In this document: positions 5,839 to 6,006 of the stretch, in pieces
Numbering within the stretch: the first letter of the stretch is position 1
How the letters are laid out: each line of letters starts with the position of its first letter
NCBI GenBank assembly: GCA_004525055.1
Contig: SPDF01000111.1
Coordinates: 1 to 6,006, forward strand
Direction of reading: 5' to 3'
Length of the DNA: 6,006 bases
From: Gemmatimonadales bacterium
Lineage (GTDB): Bacteria; Gemmatimonadota; Gemmatimonadetes; Gemmatimonadales; GWC2-71-9
The notes under the pieces: generated by a model
What the model was told of the DNA's origin: nothing
What the model saw: only the letters and a program-made list of their open reading frames with translations
Database searches by the model: none
Position numbers and translations under genes: made by a program

Positions 5839-6006
5839 AGCAGGTTGGCCAGCTTCGGCGAAATTCGAGTGACCAACGCCGCGGCGAGTGCCACCTTGAG
5901 GAGGCCCATCGGCAGGAACGGCAGCGAACCGAGCTGGAACGCGGTCACCGGGTCACCGGTCAAGATCGCGAGTTGCGCGACGCCACCGGCATGAATGATC
6001 AGCAGG
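5835..6006 (-). CDS. bioY: Biotin transporter BioY, C-terminal end (gene begins beyond window)
   Basis: The last 56 residues of a membrane protein are visible. The pattern HAGGVAQLAILTG, then FQLGSLPFLPMGLLKVALAAAL, matches the C-terminal two helices of BioY. That is the substrate-binding S component of energy-coupling-factor (ECF) biotin transporters. In this family a GG-x-x-x-L-x-x-x-TG segment is followed by a P-F-x-P-(G)-D/x-L-x-K-x-x-L-A helix; here the usual acidic residue before L-x-K is replaced (PMGLLK). The protein would bring biotin into the cell together with the shared EcfAAT energising module, none of which is in the window. The stop overlaps the protease start as TTGA. The identification rests on a short fragment, so it is good but not certain. 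BioY regulation by a BirA operator, if present, would be upstream and out of view. Confidence 0.82.
   Translation of the reverse strand, partial: LLIIHAGGVAQLAILTGDPVTAFQLGSLPFLPMGLLKVALAAALVTRISPKLANLL

Noticed and set aside
5945..5963. Repeated GGTCACC/GGGTCACC/GGTCA units resembling an operator
   Set aside because: They lie in bioY codons for the conserved LTGDPVTA segment; the repetition follows from Gly/Asp/Pro/Val/Thr codons and is too short to call.
5161..5994. Plus-strand open frame of 277 codons opposite the protease and bioY
   Set aside because: Composition is Pro/Arg/His/Glu-rich and it mirrors membrane-protein codons; no recognisable domain.
1..6006. Search for CRISPR arrays, tRNA/rRNA genes, toxin-antitoxin pairs, phage or defence genes
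   Set aside because: No spaced direct repeats, no tRNA-like fold with conserved T-loop, and no such proteins were seen. The cloverleaf at 503-587 lacks tRNA consensus bases.

Overview
The window is a compact, GC-rich bacterial chromosome segment in which all nine genes read on the minus strand. Transcription order, from high to low coordinate, is: bioY (3' end only), a CPBP-family membrane protease, 3-hydroxyacyl-CoA dehydrogenase, leucine-type amino acid dehydrogenase, rpiB, glyA, a Minf_1886-family small protein, a 64-residue zinc-ribbon-like protein, and the 5' part of nnrE. High GC, very tight packing, non-ATG starts and the rpiB-glyA pair followed by a Minf_1886-type protein fit a Gemmatimonadota-like or related environmental lineage. 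This assignment is an inference and would need a marker-gene or protein search.

Right part (about 4039-6006): bioY, the CPBP protease and hbd are joined by 4-bp stop/start overlaps (TTGA, then ATGA) and look like one transcript. Hbd is followed after 67 bp by the amino acid dehydrogenase. Together these two enzymes would serve branched-chain amino acid and acyl-CoA catabolism. A 14-bp perfect inverted repeat just after the dehydrogenase probably ends or attenuates that transcript.

Left part (about 600-2903): rpiB, glyA, the Minf_1886-family gene and the zinc-ribbon gene form a second tight unit. Two GTGA overlaps and a 14-bp gap link them. It pairs sugar-phosphate isomerisation and one-carbon metabolism with two small proteins of unknown function.

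Far left (1-600): an 85-bp palindromic repeat with 13-bp perfect terminal inverted repeats and a predicted cloverleaf fold separates the zinc-ribbon gene from nnrE, an NAD(P)H-hydrate repair enzyme cut by the window edge. No rRNA, tRNA, CRISPR array, transposase or phage gene was seen, and no gene-free stretch exceeds about 110 bp. The window is mostly ordinary housekeeping. The points most worth a second look are the palindromic repeat and the two small proteins downstream of glyA.
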